From: an uncultured Sphingomonas sp.
GTDB lineage: Bacteria; Pseudomonadota; Alphaproteobacteria; Sphingomonadales; Sphingomonadaceae
DNA length: 64,000 nt
Assembly: GCA_913775315.1 (NCBI GenBank)
Contig: CAJYIX010000028.1
Location: forward strand, 62,001-126,000
Reading direction: 5' to 3'
The translations under genes were made by a program, and so were the position numbers. Under the pieces are notes generated by a model. It was not told the origin of the DNA. It saw nothing but the letters and a program-made list of their open reading frames with translations, and did no database searches. Positions 1 through 9,019 of the stretch are shown in pieces; the first letter of the stretch is position 1; the number at the start of each line of letters is the position of its first letter.

Positions 1-1256
1 CGGCCAAGCGCGACCACCGCAAGTTGGGGCAGGAAATGGACCTGTTCCATCTTCAGGCCGAGGCGCACGGCAGCGTTTTCTGGCACCCCAACGGCTTCGT
101 CATCTGGCGCCAGCTCGAGGCCTATATGCGCCGCGCGATCGACGCCGCGGGCTATCAGGAAGTAAAGACGCCGCAGGTGATGGACGCCCGCCAGTGGGAA
201 GCGTCCGGCCATTGGGGCAAGTATCGCGAGAACATGTTCGTCATCCCCGACGAGGTGCCGAACACCGACGATGAAGGCCCGATCGTCTCGAACGACGCCG
301 ACTGGATGGCGCTGAAGCCGATGAACTGCCCGGCGCACGTCCTTATCTTTCGCCAGGGGATCAAGTCGTATCGCGACCTGCCGATGCGCCTCTACGAAAA
401 CGGCTGCTGCCACCGGAACGAGCCGCACGGCGCGCTCCACGGCCTGATGCGCGTGCGTCAGTTCACGCAGGACGACGCGCACATCTTCTGTCGACAGGAC
501 CAGATCGTCGCCGAGGTCCGCGCCTTCTGCGAACTCGCCGATCGCATCTATCGCGACTTCGGCTTCACCTATTCGATCAAGCTCGCGCTCCGCCCCGAAA
601 AGCGGTTCGGGACCGAGGAGATGTGGGACCTCGCCGAGACCGAACTGCGCAACGCGGTGGTCGAGGCGGGGCTGGCGACTCCCGAATATGGCTGGGAGGA
701 ACTGCCCGGCGAGGGTGCTTTCTATGCGCCCAAGCTCGAATGGCACCTGACCGACGCGATCGGGCGGACGTGGCAGGTCGGCACGATCCAGTCCGACCGC
801 GTGCTGCCCGAGCGGCTAGATGCCAGCTATGTCGGCGAGGATGGCGAGCGGCACCGCCCGATCATGCTCCACCGCGCGATCTTCGGCAGCTATGAACGGT
901 TCATCGGCATCCTGATCGAGCATTTCGCCGGCCGCCTGCCCGTCTGGCTCGCGCCGACCCAGGCGGTGGTCGCGACGATCGTGTCCGACGCCGACGGCTA
1001 TGCGCGCGAGGTGGAGGCCAGGCTCAAGGCTGCGGGCATCCGCACCGACGCCGACCTGCGCAACGAGAAGATCAACTACAAGGTACGCGAGCACAGCCTT
1101 GCCAAGGTCCCGCACCTGCTGGTCGTCGGCAAGCGTGAGGCGGAGGAAGGCACCGTCGCGGTCCGCACGCTGGGCCGCGACGGCCAGCGGATGATGACGC
1201 TGGACGAGGCGATCGCGCTGCTGACCGAAGAAGCGACGCCGCCCGATCTGCGCTGA
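1..1256 (+). CDS. thrS: Threonine--tRNA ligase, 3' part (5' end outside window)
   Basis: Charges tRNA-Thr with threonine in the cytoplasm. The reading frame is open from base 3 ([15 protein letters not shown]...), so the N-terminal TGS and editing domains lie upstream of the window and the TTG at 24 is an internal codon. Visible parts are the class II catalytic core with the zinc-site Cys in MNCPAH, motif 2 ([17 protein letters not shown]) and motif 3 ([14 protein letters not shown]), then the C-terminal anticodon-binding domain (about the last 110 residues, [11 protein letters not shown] onward). infC follows about 140 bases downstream, a common bacterial gene order. Identity is secure; only the start is missing. 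Confidence 0.97.
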   Translation, partial: AKRDHRKLGQEMDLFHLQAEAHGSVFWHPNGFVIWRQLEAYMRRAIDAAGYQEVKTPQVMDARQWEASGHWGKYRENMFVIPDEVPNTDDEGPIVSNDADWMALKPMNCPAHVLIFRQGIKSYRDLPMRLYENGCCHRNEPHGALHGLMRVRQFTQDDAHIFCRQDQIVAEVRAFCELADRIYRDFGFTYSIKLALRPEKRFGTEEMWDLAETELRNAVVEAGLATPEYGWEELPGEGAFYAPKLEWHLTDAIGRTWQVGTIQSDRVLPERLDASYVGEDGERHRPIMLHRAIFGSYERFIGILIEHFAGRLPVWLAPTQAVVATIVSDADGYAREVEARLKAAGIRTDADLRNEKINYKVREHSLAKVPHLLVVGKREAEEGTVAVRTLGRDGQRMMTLDEAIALLTEEATPPDLR

Positions 1257-1257
1257 T

Positions 1258-1301
1258 CGGCGGGCCACCGTCGCCCGGACGCATCACCCCGTGGCCCGCC
1301 G
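1258..1301. repeat. 11-bp inverted repeat after thrS
   Basis: Arms CGGCGGGCCAC (1258-1268) and GTGGCCCGCCG (1291-1301) are perfectly complementary around a 22-base loop, directly after the thrS stop. There is no T-tract, so it could be a Rho-assisted terminator, an attenuator or part of the infC leader. Function is not established. Confidence 0.4.
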
Positions 1302-1396
1302 CGCTCGATTGATCGCGCGCGGCGGGTGATGGCGCTTCCAAAATCGGGTCCGTGCGACTATATGACGCAATCGAAATAGCCTCAGGAGAAACAGCT

Positions 1397-1939
1397 ATAC
1401 GTCCCCCGATGCGGCGCCCGCTGGCGCCCCCGCCCATGAACGGCCCCCGCTTCAACGAATTCATCCAGAGCCCGCGCGTCCGCGTCATCGACCAGGACGG
1501 CGAAAATCTGGGCGTGATGTACACGCGCGAAGCGATGGAGCAGGCGAAGGAAGTCGGCCTCGACCTGGTCGAAGTGTCGCCCAACGCCGATCCGCCCGTC
1601 GCCAAGTTCCTCGACGTGGGCAAGTACAAGTACGAGGCCCAGAAGAAGGCGAACCTCGCGCGTAAGTCGCAGAAGACGCAGGAGATCAAGGAGATCAAGA
1701 TGCGTCCGAACATCGACGACCACGATTACGACGTGAAGATGCGCGCGATCCACAAGTTCATTGGCGAGGGCGACAAGGTTAAGGTGACGCTGCGCTTCCG
1801 CGGCCGTGAGCTGAGCCACGGCCAGCTCGGTATGCAGCTCCTTCAGAAGGTGGCCGGCGACTGTGCCGAGGACGCGAAGGTCGAGAGCTATCCGCGTATG
1901 GAAGGCCGTCAGATGCTGATGGTCCTGTCGCCGAAGTAA
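1397..1939 (+). CDS. infC: Translation initiation factor IF-3 (probable ATA start)
   Basis: IF-3 binds the 30S subunit, keeps it apart from 50S and checks start-codon/initiator-tRNA pairing. The N-terminal domain ([18 protein letters not shown]), the lysine-rich linker (around [20 protein letters not shown]) and the C-terminal domain ending QMLMVLSPK are complete. The start is unusual. An AGGAGA at 1384-1389 sits 7 bases before ATA at 1397 (ATA-CGT-CCC-CCG-ATG), whereas the first ATG (1409) is about 19 bases away. Non-canonical AUU/AUA/AUC starts are well known for infC, where IF-3 discrimination against them gives autoregulation. If ATG is used instead, the gene begins at 1409. An in-frame GTG at 1352 has no suitable ribosome site. 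Confidence 0.93.
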   Translation: MRPPMRRPLAPPPMNGPRFNEFIQSPRVRVIDQDGENLGVMYTREAMEQAKEVGLDLVEVSPNADPPVAKFLDVGKYKYEAQKKANLARKSQKTQEIKEIKMRPNIDDHDYDVKMRAIHKFIGEGDKVKVTLRFRGRELSHGQLGMQLLQKVAGDCAEDAKVESYPRMEGRQMLMVLSPK

Positions 1940-1960
1940 GCTGCTCGATCCGTCGATGTG

Positions 1961-1995
1961 AAAAAAGGGCGGTCCCGGTCGGGGCCGCCCTTTTT
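1961..1995 (+). terminator. Rho-independent terminator of infC
   Basis: AAAAAAGGGCGG pairs with CCGCCCTTTTT around a short C/G-rich loop, with A-tract and T-tract on either side. It is placed 20 bases after the infC stop. The symmetric A/T tracts could let it serve both strands, so it may also end the convergent receptor gene. Confidence 0.9.
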
Positions 1996-2000
1996 CGTCA

Positions 2001-2033
2001 TCGTGCGCCCCGACCGAAGCCGGGGCGCCACGA
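2001..2033. repeat. REP-like palindrome (copy 1)
   Basis: TCGTGCGCCCCG faces CGGGGCGCCACGA with a one-base bulge and a 7-base loop. It resembles, in its CCCCG...CGGGG core and its placement between genes, the palindromes at 7311-7343 and 32746-32837. Probably a dispersed intergenic repeat unit. Confidence 0.5.
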
Positions 2034-4136
2034 TCAGAACTTGACCGCCAGCGTAGCACTCGCAGTGCGCGGCGCGCCGTAGAAGCCCTGCTCCCAATAG
2101 AGGCTGGAGATGTACTTGGCGTTGGTCAGGTTGCGCACGTTCGCGGTCAGCGACAGCGCCGGGTTGATCGTCCAGCGCGCCATCAGGTCGACAAGTGCAT
2201 AGTCGCCCTGCGTCGTGCGGATCGCCGGCGTCGTCACAGTCGCCGCCCGCTGCTCGCGCGAGATTTCGCTCTGATACTGGACCGCACCGCCGACCGTCAC
2301 CGCGGGTAGCGACGGGGGCGTGTAGGTGACGTTGAGCCGCGCGGTATGCCGCGGGACATAAGTCCGCACCGCGACGCCGGTGTCCGGATCGCGCAGGCGA
2401 AGTGCGGTATAGCCGCCATTGACGTTGAGCCCCGGCAACGGCTGACCGCCGACATCGAGTTCGACCCCCTCCGACCGCGCGTTGATGAGGCGATAGAGCT
2501 GCTGGCCGATCGTGGTGTCAAAGATCGACGCCTCGGCCAGGTCGTTCTGCGTCGCCCGAAAGACAGCGGCGGAGGCGTAGAAGCGGTTGTCGGCCCAGCT
2601 GCCCTTGATGCCCGCCTCCAGATTGCCGCCCTTGACCGGCGGCAGGATCGAGAAGTTCTCGCCGATCTCGAACTGCGGATTGAAGATTTCGGAATAGCTT
2701 GCGTAGAGGCTGACGTTCTTCGTCACGTCGAACGTCGCGCCGGCGAACGGCAGCGCGCGGCTTTCGTCATAGACGCGGTCGACGCCGTAGGAATAGCCGC
2801 TGCTCTCGACCCAGGTATAGTTCCCGCCGAGCATGACCTTGAGCCGGTCGAATGGGTTCAGGCGGACGAGGCCGTACACCGAGGTGCGCTTGGTATTGTA
2901 GTCGGCGCTGAGCGTGAACGGCGGGAACACCGGCTCGGCGATGCTGCCGTCGAACGCGCTGTTGCCCGGCAGCGGCGCGCCCGCGGGCGGATAGCTCGAA
3001 TATTGCATCAGATTGGCGGTGCCGTGATTGACGCCGAACACGACCTCATGCTTGCGGCCGCCGATGTTGATCGGCCCGGTGACGTAGCCGTCCAGCGTCA
3101 GTTCGCGCGTCGGCCCGCGGAACCAGCCGGGATAGGCGAACAGCCCGTCGCCGGTCGCCTCGTCGGGATTGCCATAGACGTAGAAGAGCTTGGTATCCTC
3201 GTCGATTGCCTTGCGCAGAACCGACGCCTTCGCGCTCCAGCCGCCGCCCAGATCCTGGATCAGGTCGCCGAAGATCTGCTGCGTCAGGATGTTCCAGCGC
3301 GTCCATTCGGCGGAGGTGCTGGTCGAGCGTGGGTAATCGGTCGGATTGCCCTGCGCAGTGAACAGCGGCAGCGCGCCCCACAGGCCGCCGTCGGTGCGGT
3401 TGTCCTCGCGCTGATAGCCGACCGACAGCGTCGTGGTCGGCGTCAGGTCCGCCTCGACGATGCCGTAGAGCACCGACCGCTTGCCGGTGTAGCGATCCAG
3501 ATAGCTGCCCACGTCCTGATACGCGCCGACGATGCGGCTGCGGACGGTTCCGTCGCTCGACAGCGGCACGGTCAAGTCGCCCTCGACCCGCTTGGTGTCA
3601 TAGGTGCCGCCGGTCAGCAGCACGCTGCCGGCGAGGTCGGTCCCCGGCCGCTTGCGGATGAAGTTGATCGTCGCCGACGGGTTGCCCGTCATCGACAAAA
3701 GGCCATTGGCCCCGCGCAGCACCTCGACCCGCTCATAGGCCGCGGTGTCGAGCGCGCCGTTCTGAAGCCCGAAGGCAAACGGCTGGCCGATGCCGTCCTG
3801 CTGGAAGTTGGTGATCTCGAACCCGCGCGCGGTGTAATAGGTGCGGTCGGTCTCCGCCTGCTGCACGTTCACGCCGGTCGTGGTGTTGAGCAGCGTGTTC
3901 ACGTCGCGAAGCTGGAAGTCGTCGATCTGCGCGCGGGTGACGACACTGATCGACTGCGGCGTATCCTTCTGACTCAGGTTCAGCCGGGTCGCCGACCGCG
4001 CGGCGCGCACGCCATATTCGTTCTCGTCGACGCTGGGATCGCGCACGCCGGTGACGATGATTTCCTGCGAGGACTGCGGATCGTCCTCGATCGGCACGAC
4101 GAGCGAAAGCGCGGCGAGCAGCAGCGGTGCGGGCAT
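2034..4136 (-). CDS. TonB-dependent siderophore receptor (FhuE/FpvA-like)
   Basis: Outer-membrane receptor for ferric siderophores, energised by TonB/ExbBD. The 700 residues show a short hydrophobic signal peptide lacking Arg/Lys (MPAPLLLAALSLVVP), a TonB-box region EIIVTGVR, a plug domain (QKDTPQSISVVTRAQI; TDRTYYTARGFEI; RVEVLRGANGLLSM) and a barrel ending in aromatic-rich GAPRTASATLAVKF. The YYTARGF segment is typical of the hydroxamate/pyoverdine-type receptors FhuE and FpvA. AAGGAGA lies about 10 bases before the ATG. A Fur-box-like site is present 49-69 bases upstream, so iron repression is expected. The exact ligand cannot be read from sequence. Confidence 0.9.
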   Translation of the reverse strand: MPAPLLLAALSLVVPIEDDPQSSQEIIVTGVRDPSVDENEYGVRAARSATRLNLSQKDTPQSISVVTRAQIDDFQLRDVNTLLNTTTGVNVQQAETDRTYYTARGFEITNFQQDGIGQPFAFGLQNGALDTAAYERVEVLRGANGLLSMTGNPSATINFIRKRPGTDLAGSVLLTGGTYDTKRVEGDLTVPLSSDGTVRSRIVGAYQDVGSYLDRYTGKRSVLYGIVEADLTPTTTLSVGYQREDNRTDGGLWGALPLFTAQGNPTDYPRSTSTSAEWTRWNILTQQIFGDLIQDLGGGWSAKASVLRKAIDEDTKLFYVYGNPDEATGDGLFAYPGWFRGPTRELTLDGYVTGPINIGGRKHEVVFGVNHGTANLMQYSSYPPAGAPLPGNSAFDGSIAEPVFPPFTLSADYNTKRTSVYGLVRLNPFDRLKVMLGGNYTWVESSGYSYGVDRVYDESRALPFAGATFDVTKNVSLYASYSEIFNPQFEIGENFSILPPVKGGNLEAGIKGSWADNRFYASAAVFRATQNDLAEASIFDTTIGQQLYRLINARSEGVELDVGGQPLPGLNVNGGYTALRLRDPDTGVAVRTYVPRHTARLNVTYTPPSLPAVTVGGAVQYQSEISREQRAATVTTPAIRTTQGDYALVDLMARWTINPALSLTANVRNLTNAKYISSLYWEQGFYGAPRTASATLAVKF

Positions 4137-4184
4137 GGTGACGTGTCTCCTTCTCCGCAGCGCTCTAGCGCCGCGGTTGAAAGA

Positions 4185-4205
4185 TGCAAGTCACTCTCAA
4201 TAGCG
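4185..4205 (-). promoter_or_regulatory. Fur-box-like operator
   Basis: TGCAAGTCACTCTCAATAGC resembles the proteobacterial iron box (TGCAAATGATTCTCATTTGC-type) at most positions. It lies in an AT-richer patch 49-69 bases upstream of the siderophore receptor start. Assignment is by eye. Confidence 0.6.
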
Positions 4206-4222
4206 TAGATAAATATTGCGGA

Positions 4223-4519
4223 TCAGTCGCAATTCGATCCATCGCTCCCGGGGTGATCCGCGCGCTCGGCTATGCTGCCATGCTGCGCGTTACCAGCGTC
4301 CGTCGTGCTCGCGTCGCCCGAACGGCGCCGTGGCCGCTTGCGCAAGTGGCGGCGCAGGAGCACCCCGCGAAGCACGACAACGCCGACGATCGCGACGCTG
4401 ACGAGCAGCAACGTCGGCATGCTCAGCCCTTGCTGCTGCTCGGGCGCGAATGCGGCCACGAGCAGCGGGGCGACGAGAACGAGAAGCTGAATACGGGTCA
4501 TCGATATCCTGTCCGTCAT
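4223..4519 (-). CDS. Small membrane protein downstream of glnD
   Basis: 98-residue ORF whose ATG overlaps the glnD stop by 4 bases (ATGA at 4516-4519), suggesting translational coupling. It shows two hydrophobic stretches (about residues 10-25, RIQLLVLVAPLLVAAFA, and 34-52, MPTLLLVSVAIVGVVVL) followed by an Arg-rich segment (RRHLRKRPRRR) and a low-complexity tail. A second ATG is at residue 7. No family is recognised. It may be a real two-span inner-membrane peptide, but codon evidence is limited and it could be a chance ORF. Confidence 0.45.
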   Translation of the reverse strand: MTDRISMTRIQLLVLVAPLLVAAFAPEQQQGLSMPTLLLVSVAIVGVVVLRGVLLRRHLRKRPRRRSGDASTTDAGNAQHGSIAERADHPGSDGSNCD

Positions 4520-7263
4520 GCGGCCTCGGCCAGCATACCCTCACCCACCGCTGCCTCGATCAGGCGTCGCTCGATCGACCGCATCCGAGCGGCGGCGTCA
4601 ATCTTGTCGCCGATCAGGTCGGTGACATAGAACGTGTCCACCGCGCGCTCGCCGTATGTCGCGACGTGCGCCGAGTGGATCGTCACCTTCGACTGGAACA
4701 GCGCGTTGGCGAGGTGGAAGAGCAGCGCGGGGCGGTCGCGCGCATTGACCTCGATCACCGTGAAACGGTTCGACGCGTGGTTGTCGATCAGCACCGCGGG
4801 CTCGATCTCGAACGCGTCGGCACGCGGACGGACGAGCGGTTTGGCGCGCAGCCGCTCGGTGATCCGCGCCCGGTTGAGCAGCGCATCGCCGATCGCCGCG
4901 GTCAGCCGCTCGAGCTGGCCCGGATCGTCGAACGGCCGCCCGAGCGGGTCCTGGACAAGGAAATTGTCGAGCGCCATCCCCTCTCGCGTGGTGTGAATGC
5001 GCGCGTCGATGATGTTGCCGCCCGCCGCATGGATCGCGCCGGCGATGCGATAGAAGATGCCTGGATGGTCGGCGGCATAGATCGTCACCAGCGTCGCGCC
5101 GCGCTCCCGATCGGGCTGGGTGTCGATCGACAGCTTGGCGTCGCCCGCCCGCTCGATCAGCCGGGCATTGCGTTCGAGTACGTCGACCGGCTCGGCCACC
5201 CAGTAGCTTTCGGGCAGTTTCTTCACGAGGCGCTGGAACGCGGGCGCGTCCCAGCCGAGGGTCTGCGCCAGCGTCGCCTGCTTGCCCGCCACCCGTTCGC
5301 CGCGCCCACGCTGCTTGTGGCCAAGGCGGAGGACCTCTTCGGCGCCCTCGTACAGATCGCCGATCAGCTGGCGCTTCCACCCGTTCCACGTCCCCGGCCC
5401 CACCGCGCGGATATCGACGACGGTCAGCACCATCAGCATCATCAGCCGCTGTGGACTGGCGACCGCGCCGGCGAAGTCGAGGATAGTCTTGAAGTCGGAC
5501 AGGTCCCGCTTGAACGCAGTCGCGGACATAAGGAGGTGCCAGCGCACCAGCCACGCCACCGCCTCGGTCTCCGCCGCCGACAGGCCGAACCGGGGGCACA
5601 GGCGCTTGGCGACTTCCGCCCCCAGCACCGAATGATCGCCGCCGCGTCCCTTGGCGATGTCGTGCAGCAGCACGGCGACATAGAGCGCGCGGCGAGACAC
5701 GATCTGCGGGAACAGCGCGGTCGAGATCGGATGTTCGTCGCGGAGCTTGCCCTGCTCGATCCGCGCGAGCAGGCCGACCGCGCGGATCGTGTGCTCGTCG
5801 ACGGTGTAGTGGTGGTACATGTCGAACTGCATCTGCGCGACGACGCGGCCGAAATCGGGCACGAAGCGGCCGAACACCCCCGCCTCGTTCATCCAGCGCA
5901 GCACGGTCTCGGGATCGCGCGGGGAGGTCAGCACGCCGAGGAACAGCGCGTTGGCACGCGGATCGTCGCGGTGGTCGTCGATCAGCTTGGCATCGCGCGC
6001 CGCCGCGCGCATCGCCTGCGGATGCACCTCGACCCCGTGTTGGTCGGCCAACGCGAACAGCTCGATCAGTCGTACCGGATCCTGGCGGAAGAAATCGTCG
6101 GCGGGCAGCGCAAGCCGCCCGCGATCGAGCACGAAGCCGTTTAGCTTGCGCGGCGACCGGCGGATGAACGGCAGGCCGAACCGGCGCCCGCGCGAAGCGA
6201 ACGTCTCGTCCAGATGGGCGAGGAAAACGCCGGTCAGATCGCCGACGGTCTTGGCCTGCAGGAAGTAGAACTGCATGAACCGCTCGACCGCCATCTTCCC
6301 CGGCCGGTCGGCGTAATGCATCCGCGCCGCGATCTCGCGCTGCATGTCGAAGGTCAGGCGATCCTCCGCCCGGCCCGCAATCAGGTGCAGATGGCATCGC
6401 ACCGCCCAGAGAAAGTTTTCCGCGCGGTTGAAGCGGCGATATTCCTGTCGCGTGAGCACGCCCTTCTCGACAAGCTCCGCGGCGCGCTGGACGCCATACG
6501 CATCCTTGCCGATCCAGAACAGCGTGTGGAGGTCGCGAAGACCGCCCTTCCCCTCCTTCACATTGGGTTCGACGACGTAGCGGCTGTCGCCCATCTTGAC
6601 GTGGCGCTGGTCGCGTTCGGCCAGCTTCTGCGCGATGAAACCGCGGGTGTCGGCCTGCACCTCCGCCCGGAACCGCCGCGACGCCTCGTCATACAGGTGC
6701 GTATCGCCCCAGACATAGCGCCCCTCGAGCAGCGCGGTGCGGATCGTCACGTCGCTCTTGGCCATCCGCACCATCTCGTCCAGCGAGCGCGAGGAATGGC
6801 CGACCTTCAGCCCCATGTCCCACAGCGCGTAGAGCATTGATTCGATGACCTGCTCACACCAGCCCGTCCGCTTCCACGGGGTGAGGAAGCCGAGGTCGAT
6901 ATCCGAATGCGGCGCCATCTCACCGCGCCCGTACCCGCCGACCGCAATCAGCGTCATCCGCTCCGCCGCGGTGGGATTGGTGTTCGGATAGATGCGCTGG
7001 ACGGTGAAGTCCCAGAGCAGTCGCAGCAGCTGGTCGGTCAAAAACGCCTGTGCATTCGCGGTTTCGAGGCCGCGGGTCGGATGTTCGGCGAAGCGCCGCT
7101 CGATCTCAGCCCGTCCGTCGTCGAGCGCCTGCTTGAGGATCGCGGTGCCGGCCAGGCGCAGACTGGCGCCCTTCCCCGCCTCGACCGCCGCAAGCCGGTC
7201 GGCGACGATCCGGCGGTCGATGATCGCGCGGCGATGGGGCAGATGAGCGAAGCGGTTGGGCAT
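4516..7263 (-). CDS. glnD: [Protein-PII] uridylyltransferase / uridylyl-removing enzyme
   Basis: Nitrogen sensor that uridylylates PII when glutamine is low and removes UMP when it is high. It is 915 residues, the full family length. The N-terminal nucleotidyltransferase motif is at residues 109-126 (GGYGRGEMAPHSDIDLGF, metal-binding D121 and D123). The HD hydrolase domain has LLHDIAKGRGGDHS near residue 530. Two C-terminal ACT domains bind glutamine (LVTIYAADHPGIFYRIAGAI; FTVIEVNARDRPALLFHLA). The ATG is 86 bases from the grpE stop on the same strand, separated by a palindrome. Its long antisense ORFs are shadows. Confidence 0.97.
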   Translation of the reverse strand: MPNRFAHLPHRRAIIDRRIVADRLAAVEAGKGASLRLAGTAILKQALDDGRAEIERRFAEHPTRGLETANAQAFLTDQLLRLLWDFTVQRIYPNTNPTAAERMTLIAVGGYGRGEMAPHSDIDLGFLTPWKRTGWCEQVIESMLYALWDMGLKVGHSSRSLDEMVRMAKSDVTIRTALLEGRYVWGDTHLYDEASRRFRAEVQADTRGFIAQKLAERDQRHVKMGDSRYVVEPNVKEGKGGLRDLHTLFWIGKDAYGVQRAAELVEKGVLTRQEYRRFNRAENFLWAVRCHLHLIAGRAEDRLTFDMQREIAARMHYADRPGKMAVERFMQFYFLQAKTVGDLTGVFLAHLDETFASRGRRFGLPFIRRSPRKLNGFVLDRGRLALPADDFFRQDPVRLIELFALADQHGVEVHPQAMRAAARDAKLIDDHRDDPRANALFLGVLTSPRDPETVLRWMNEAGVFGRFVPDFGRVVAQMQFDMYHHYTVDEHTIRAVGLLARIEQGKLRDEHPISTALFPQIVSRRALYVAVLLHDIAKGRGGDHSVLGAEVAKRLCPRFGLSAAETEAVAWLVRWHLLMSATAFKRDLSDFKTILDFAGAVASPQRLMMLMVLTVVDIRAVGPGTWNGWKRQLIGDLYEGAEEVLRLGHKQRGRGERVAGKQATLAQTLGWDAPAFQRLVKKLPESYWVAEPVDVLERNARLIERAGDAKLSIDTQPDRERGATLVTIYAADHPGIFYRIAGAIHAAGGNIIDARIHTTREGMALDNFLVQDPLGRPFDDPGQLERLTAAIGDALLNRARITERLRAKPLVRPRADAFEIEPAVLIDNHASNRFTVIEVNARDRPALLFHLANALFQSKVTIHSAHVATYGERAVDTFYVTDLIGDKIDAAARMRSIERRLIEAAVGEGMLAEAA

Positions 7264-7310
7264 GGCGCCCTAGATAAAGGGCGACGGTTGAAAAGTCGCG
7301 GGCTTTGGGA

Positions 7311-7343
7311 GCCGTCACCCCGGACCCGATCCGGGGTGACGGC
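7311..7343. repeat. REP-like palindrome (copy 2)
   Basis: A perfect 14-bp stem, GCCGTCACCCCGGA against TCCGGGGTGACGGC, with loop CCCGA. It lies between grpE and glnD. It shares the TCACCCCGGA core with the repeat at 32746-32837. It could also stop or stabilise the grpE transcript. Confidence 0.65.
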
Positions 7344-7349
7344 GAGCGA

Positions 7350-7910
7350 TTACTCCGCCGCCTTGGCCACCCCCACCAGCGCCGGGCGTAGCAACCGATC
7401 GCGGATCATGTAGCCGGCCTGCACCTCCTGCACGATCGTCCCCGGCACGGCGTCGGCGCTCGGTACCTCGAACATCGCCTGATGGCGATTGGGGTCGAGC
7501 GTCTCGCCGACCGCGGCGATGCGGGTGATGCCGTGGCGCGAGAAGATGCTCTCGAGTTCGCGACCCGTCGCCTCGAGCCCGGTGACAAGACCCTTGAACC
7601 GCTCCTCGCCGCGCACATCCTCGGGGATCGCCGACAGGCCGCGCGTCAGGTTGTCGGCGACCGACAGGATGTCGCGAGCGAAGGCGGTCGCGGCATAGGT
7701 GCGCGCGTCGGCGGCTTCCTTCTCGGCGCGGCGGCGGACGTTCTGCACCTCTGCCTGCGCGTAGAGGACTTGGCGCTTCGCCTCGGCCAGCTCTTCGGCG
7801 AGTTCGGCGTGGCGGTCGGCTTCGGCCACTTCGGGCGCGGCCTCGGCCGTTGCCTCGCGCAGCGCCTCGGCATCGGCGGGCTGGCCCGCCGTCGTCTGTT
7901 CGTTTTCCAT
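7350..7910 (-). CDS. grpE: Nucleotide exchange factor GrpE
   Basis: Releases ADP from DnaK in the heat-shock chaperone cycle. The long N-terminal coiled coil (AELAEELAEAKRQVLYAQAE, then VQNVRRRAEKEAADA), the four-helix segment and the C-terminal beta wing (DPNRHQAMFEV...; GTIVQEVQAGYMIRDRLLRP) are complete. The ATG at 7910 (MENEQTT) is preferred over an in-frame codon 30 bases upstream because ACAGGGG precedes it. It follows hrcA on the same strand with about 34 bases between stop and start, the conserved hrcA-grpE operon. Confidence 0.96.
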   Translation of the reverse strand: MENEQTTAGQPADAEALREATAEAAPEVAEADRHAELAEELAEAKRQVLYAQAEVQNVRRRAEKEAADARTYAATAFARDILSVADNLTRGLSAIPEDVRGEERFKGLVTGLEATGRELESIFSRHGITRIAAVGETLDPNRHQAMFEVPSADAVPGTIVQEVQAGYMIRDRLLRPALVGVAKAAE

Positions 7911-7944
7911 AAGCCCCTGTCGTACAGTCCGTTCGTTCAAGTCT

Positions 7945-8988
7945 CTAGCTGAGAAGCCGCGAGAGCGTCGCGGCCGTCAGGTCCACCATGGGCACGACTC
8001 GCGCATAGTTCAACCGCGTCGGGCCGATCACCCCGACCACGCCCACCACCCGCCCGTCGAGCGAGCGGACGGGCTTGGCGATCACCGACGAGCCGGACAG
8101 CGCGAACAGCTTGTTCTCCGACCCGATGAAGATGCGCGCGGCATCCCCCTCGCGTGCCGAATCGAGCAGGCGGGCGATCTCTTCCTTGTCCTCCAGTTCG
8201 TCGAGGAGCTGGCGCACGCGGTCGAGGTCGTCGGCGGCGCCGGTGTCGAGCAGCCGCGCCTGCCCCCGCACGATCAGCACCGGGCGGCTGCCGCCATCCT
8301 CGCTCCAGATCGCCAGCCCGCGGTCCACGAGATCGCGCGCCGCCACGTCGAGCGCCGCCCGCTCCCGCGCGATCTGCTGCCCGATCGCGGAGCGCGCTTC
8401 GCTGAGCGTCCTGCCGGCGAGCGTCGCCGAAAGATAGTTCGCCGCCTGTTCCAGCGCGAAGGCGGGCAGGCCCGGCGGCAGGTCGACGACGCGGTTCTCG
8501 ACCGACCCGTCCTCCCCCACCAGCACCGCTAGCGCCTTGTCATGGCTGAGCGGCACGAAGCTCACCTGCCGCAACCGGGGCTCGCGCTTAGGGACGAGGA
8601 CGAGACCCGCGCATGCCGACAGGCCCGACAGCACCGCGGTGGTGTTGGCGATCGCCGCCTCGACCGGCCCGTCGCCGCCGCGCGCCCCGCCTTCGATCGC
8701 GGCGCGTTCCTCGGGCGAGGGTTCGTGGCTCTGCATCATCCCGTCGACGAACAGGCGAAGGCCGCTTTCGGTCGGCATCCGCCCCGCACTGGTATGCGGC
8801 GCGGCGAGCAGGCCGAACTCCTCGAGATCCTGCATCACGTTGCGGATGCTGGCGGGAGAGAGGTTGAGGCCCGAGATCTTCGACAGCGTGCGCGACCCGA
8901 CCGGCTGGCCGGTGTCGAGATAGCTTTCGACGACGATCCGGAACACCTCGCGCGCGCGGTCGGTCATTTCGTGGATCGGCGGTGTCAT
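7945..8988 (-). CDS. hrcA: Heat-inducible transcription repressor HrcA
   Basis: Represses class I heat-shock genes at CIRCE elements and senses GroEL. It is 347 residues. The N-terminal winged helix contains VVESYLDTGQPVGSRTLSKI and LSPASIRNVMQDLEEFGLL; the GAF-like middle and C-terminal dimerisation part end GVVGVIGPTRLNYARVVPMV. It lies just upstream of grpE on the same strand. No CIRCE repeat (TTAGCACTC-N9-GAGTGCTAA) was seen in the short upstream gap, so its targets are elsewhere. Confidence 0.96.
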   Translation of the reverse strand: MTPPIHEMTDRAREVFRIVVESYLDTGQPVGSRTLSKISGLNLSPASIRNVMQDLEEFGLLAAPHTSAGRMPTESGLRLFVDGMMQSHEPSPEERAAIEGGARGGDGPVEAAIANTTAVLSGLSACAGLVLVPKREPRLRQVSFVPLSHDKALAVLVGEDGSVENRVVDLPPGLPAFALEQAANYLSATLAGRTLSEARSAIGQQIARERAALDVAARDLVDRGLAIWSEDGGSRPVLIVRGQARLLDTGAADDLDRVRQLLDELEDKEEIARLLDSAREGDAARIFIGSENKLFALSGSSVIAKPVRSLDGRVVGVVGVIGPTRLNYARVVPMVDLTAATLSRLLS

Positions 8989-9019
8989 GCCCCTGATCTA
9001 GGCACCGCGGCGCCGTCGC

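Noticed and set aside
24-26. TTG as start of thrS
   Set aside because: The frame is open to the window edge with typical ThrRS sequence upstream of it, so it is an internal Leu.
2346-4208. 620-residue plus-strand ORF opposite the first receptor
   Set aside because: Antisense shadow of high-GC coding DNA: Arg/Ala/Val-rich, no motif, and the minus strand encodes a complete receptor.
4450-6144. 564-residue plus-strand ORF inside glnD
   Set aside because: Antisense shadow; glnD is complete with all catalytic motifs.
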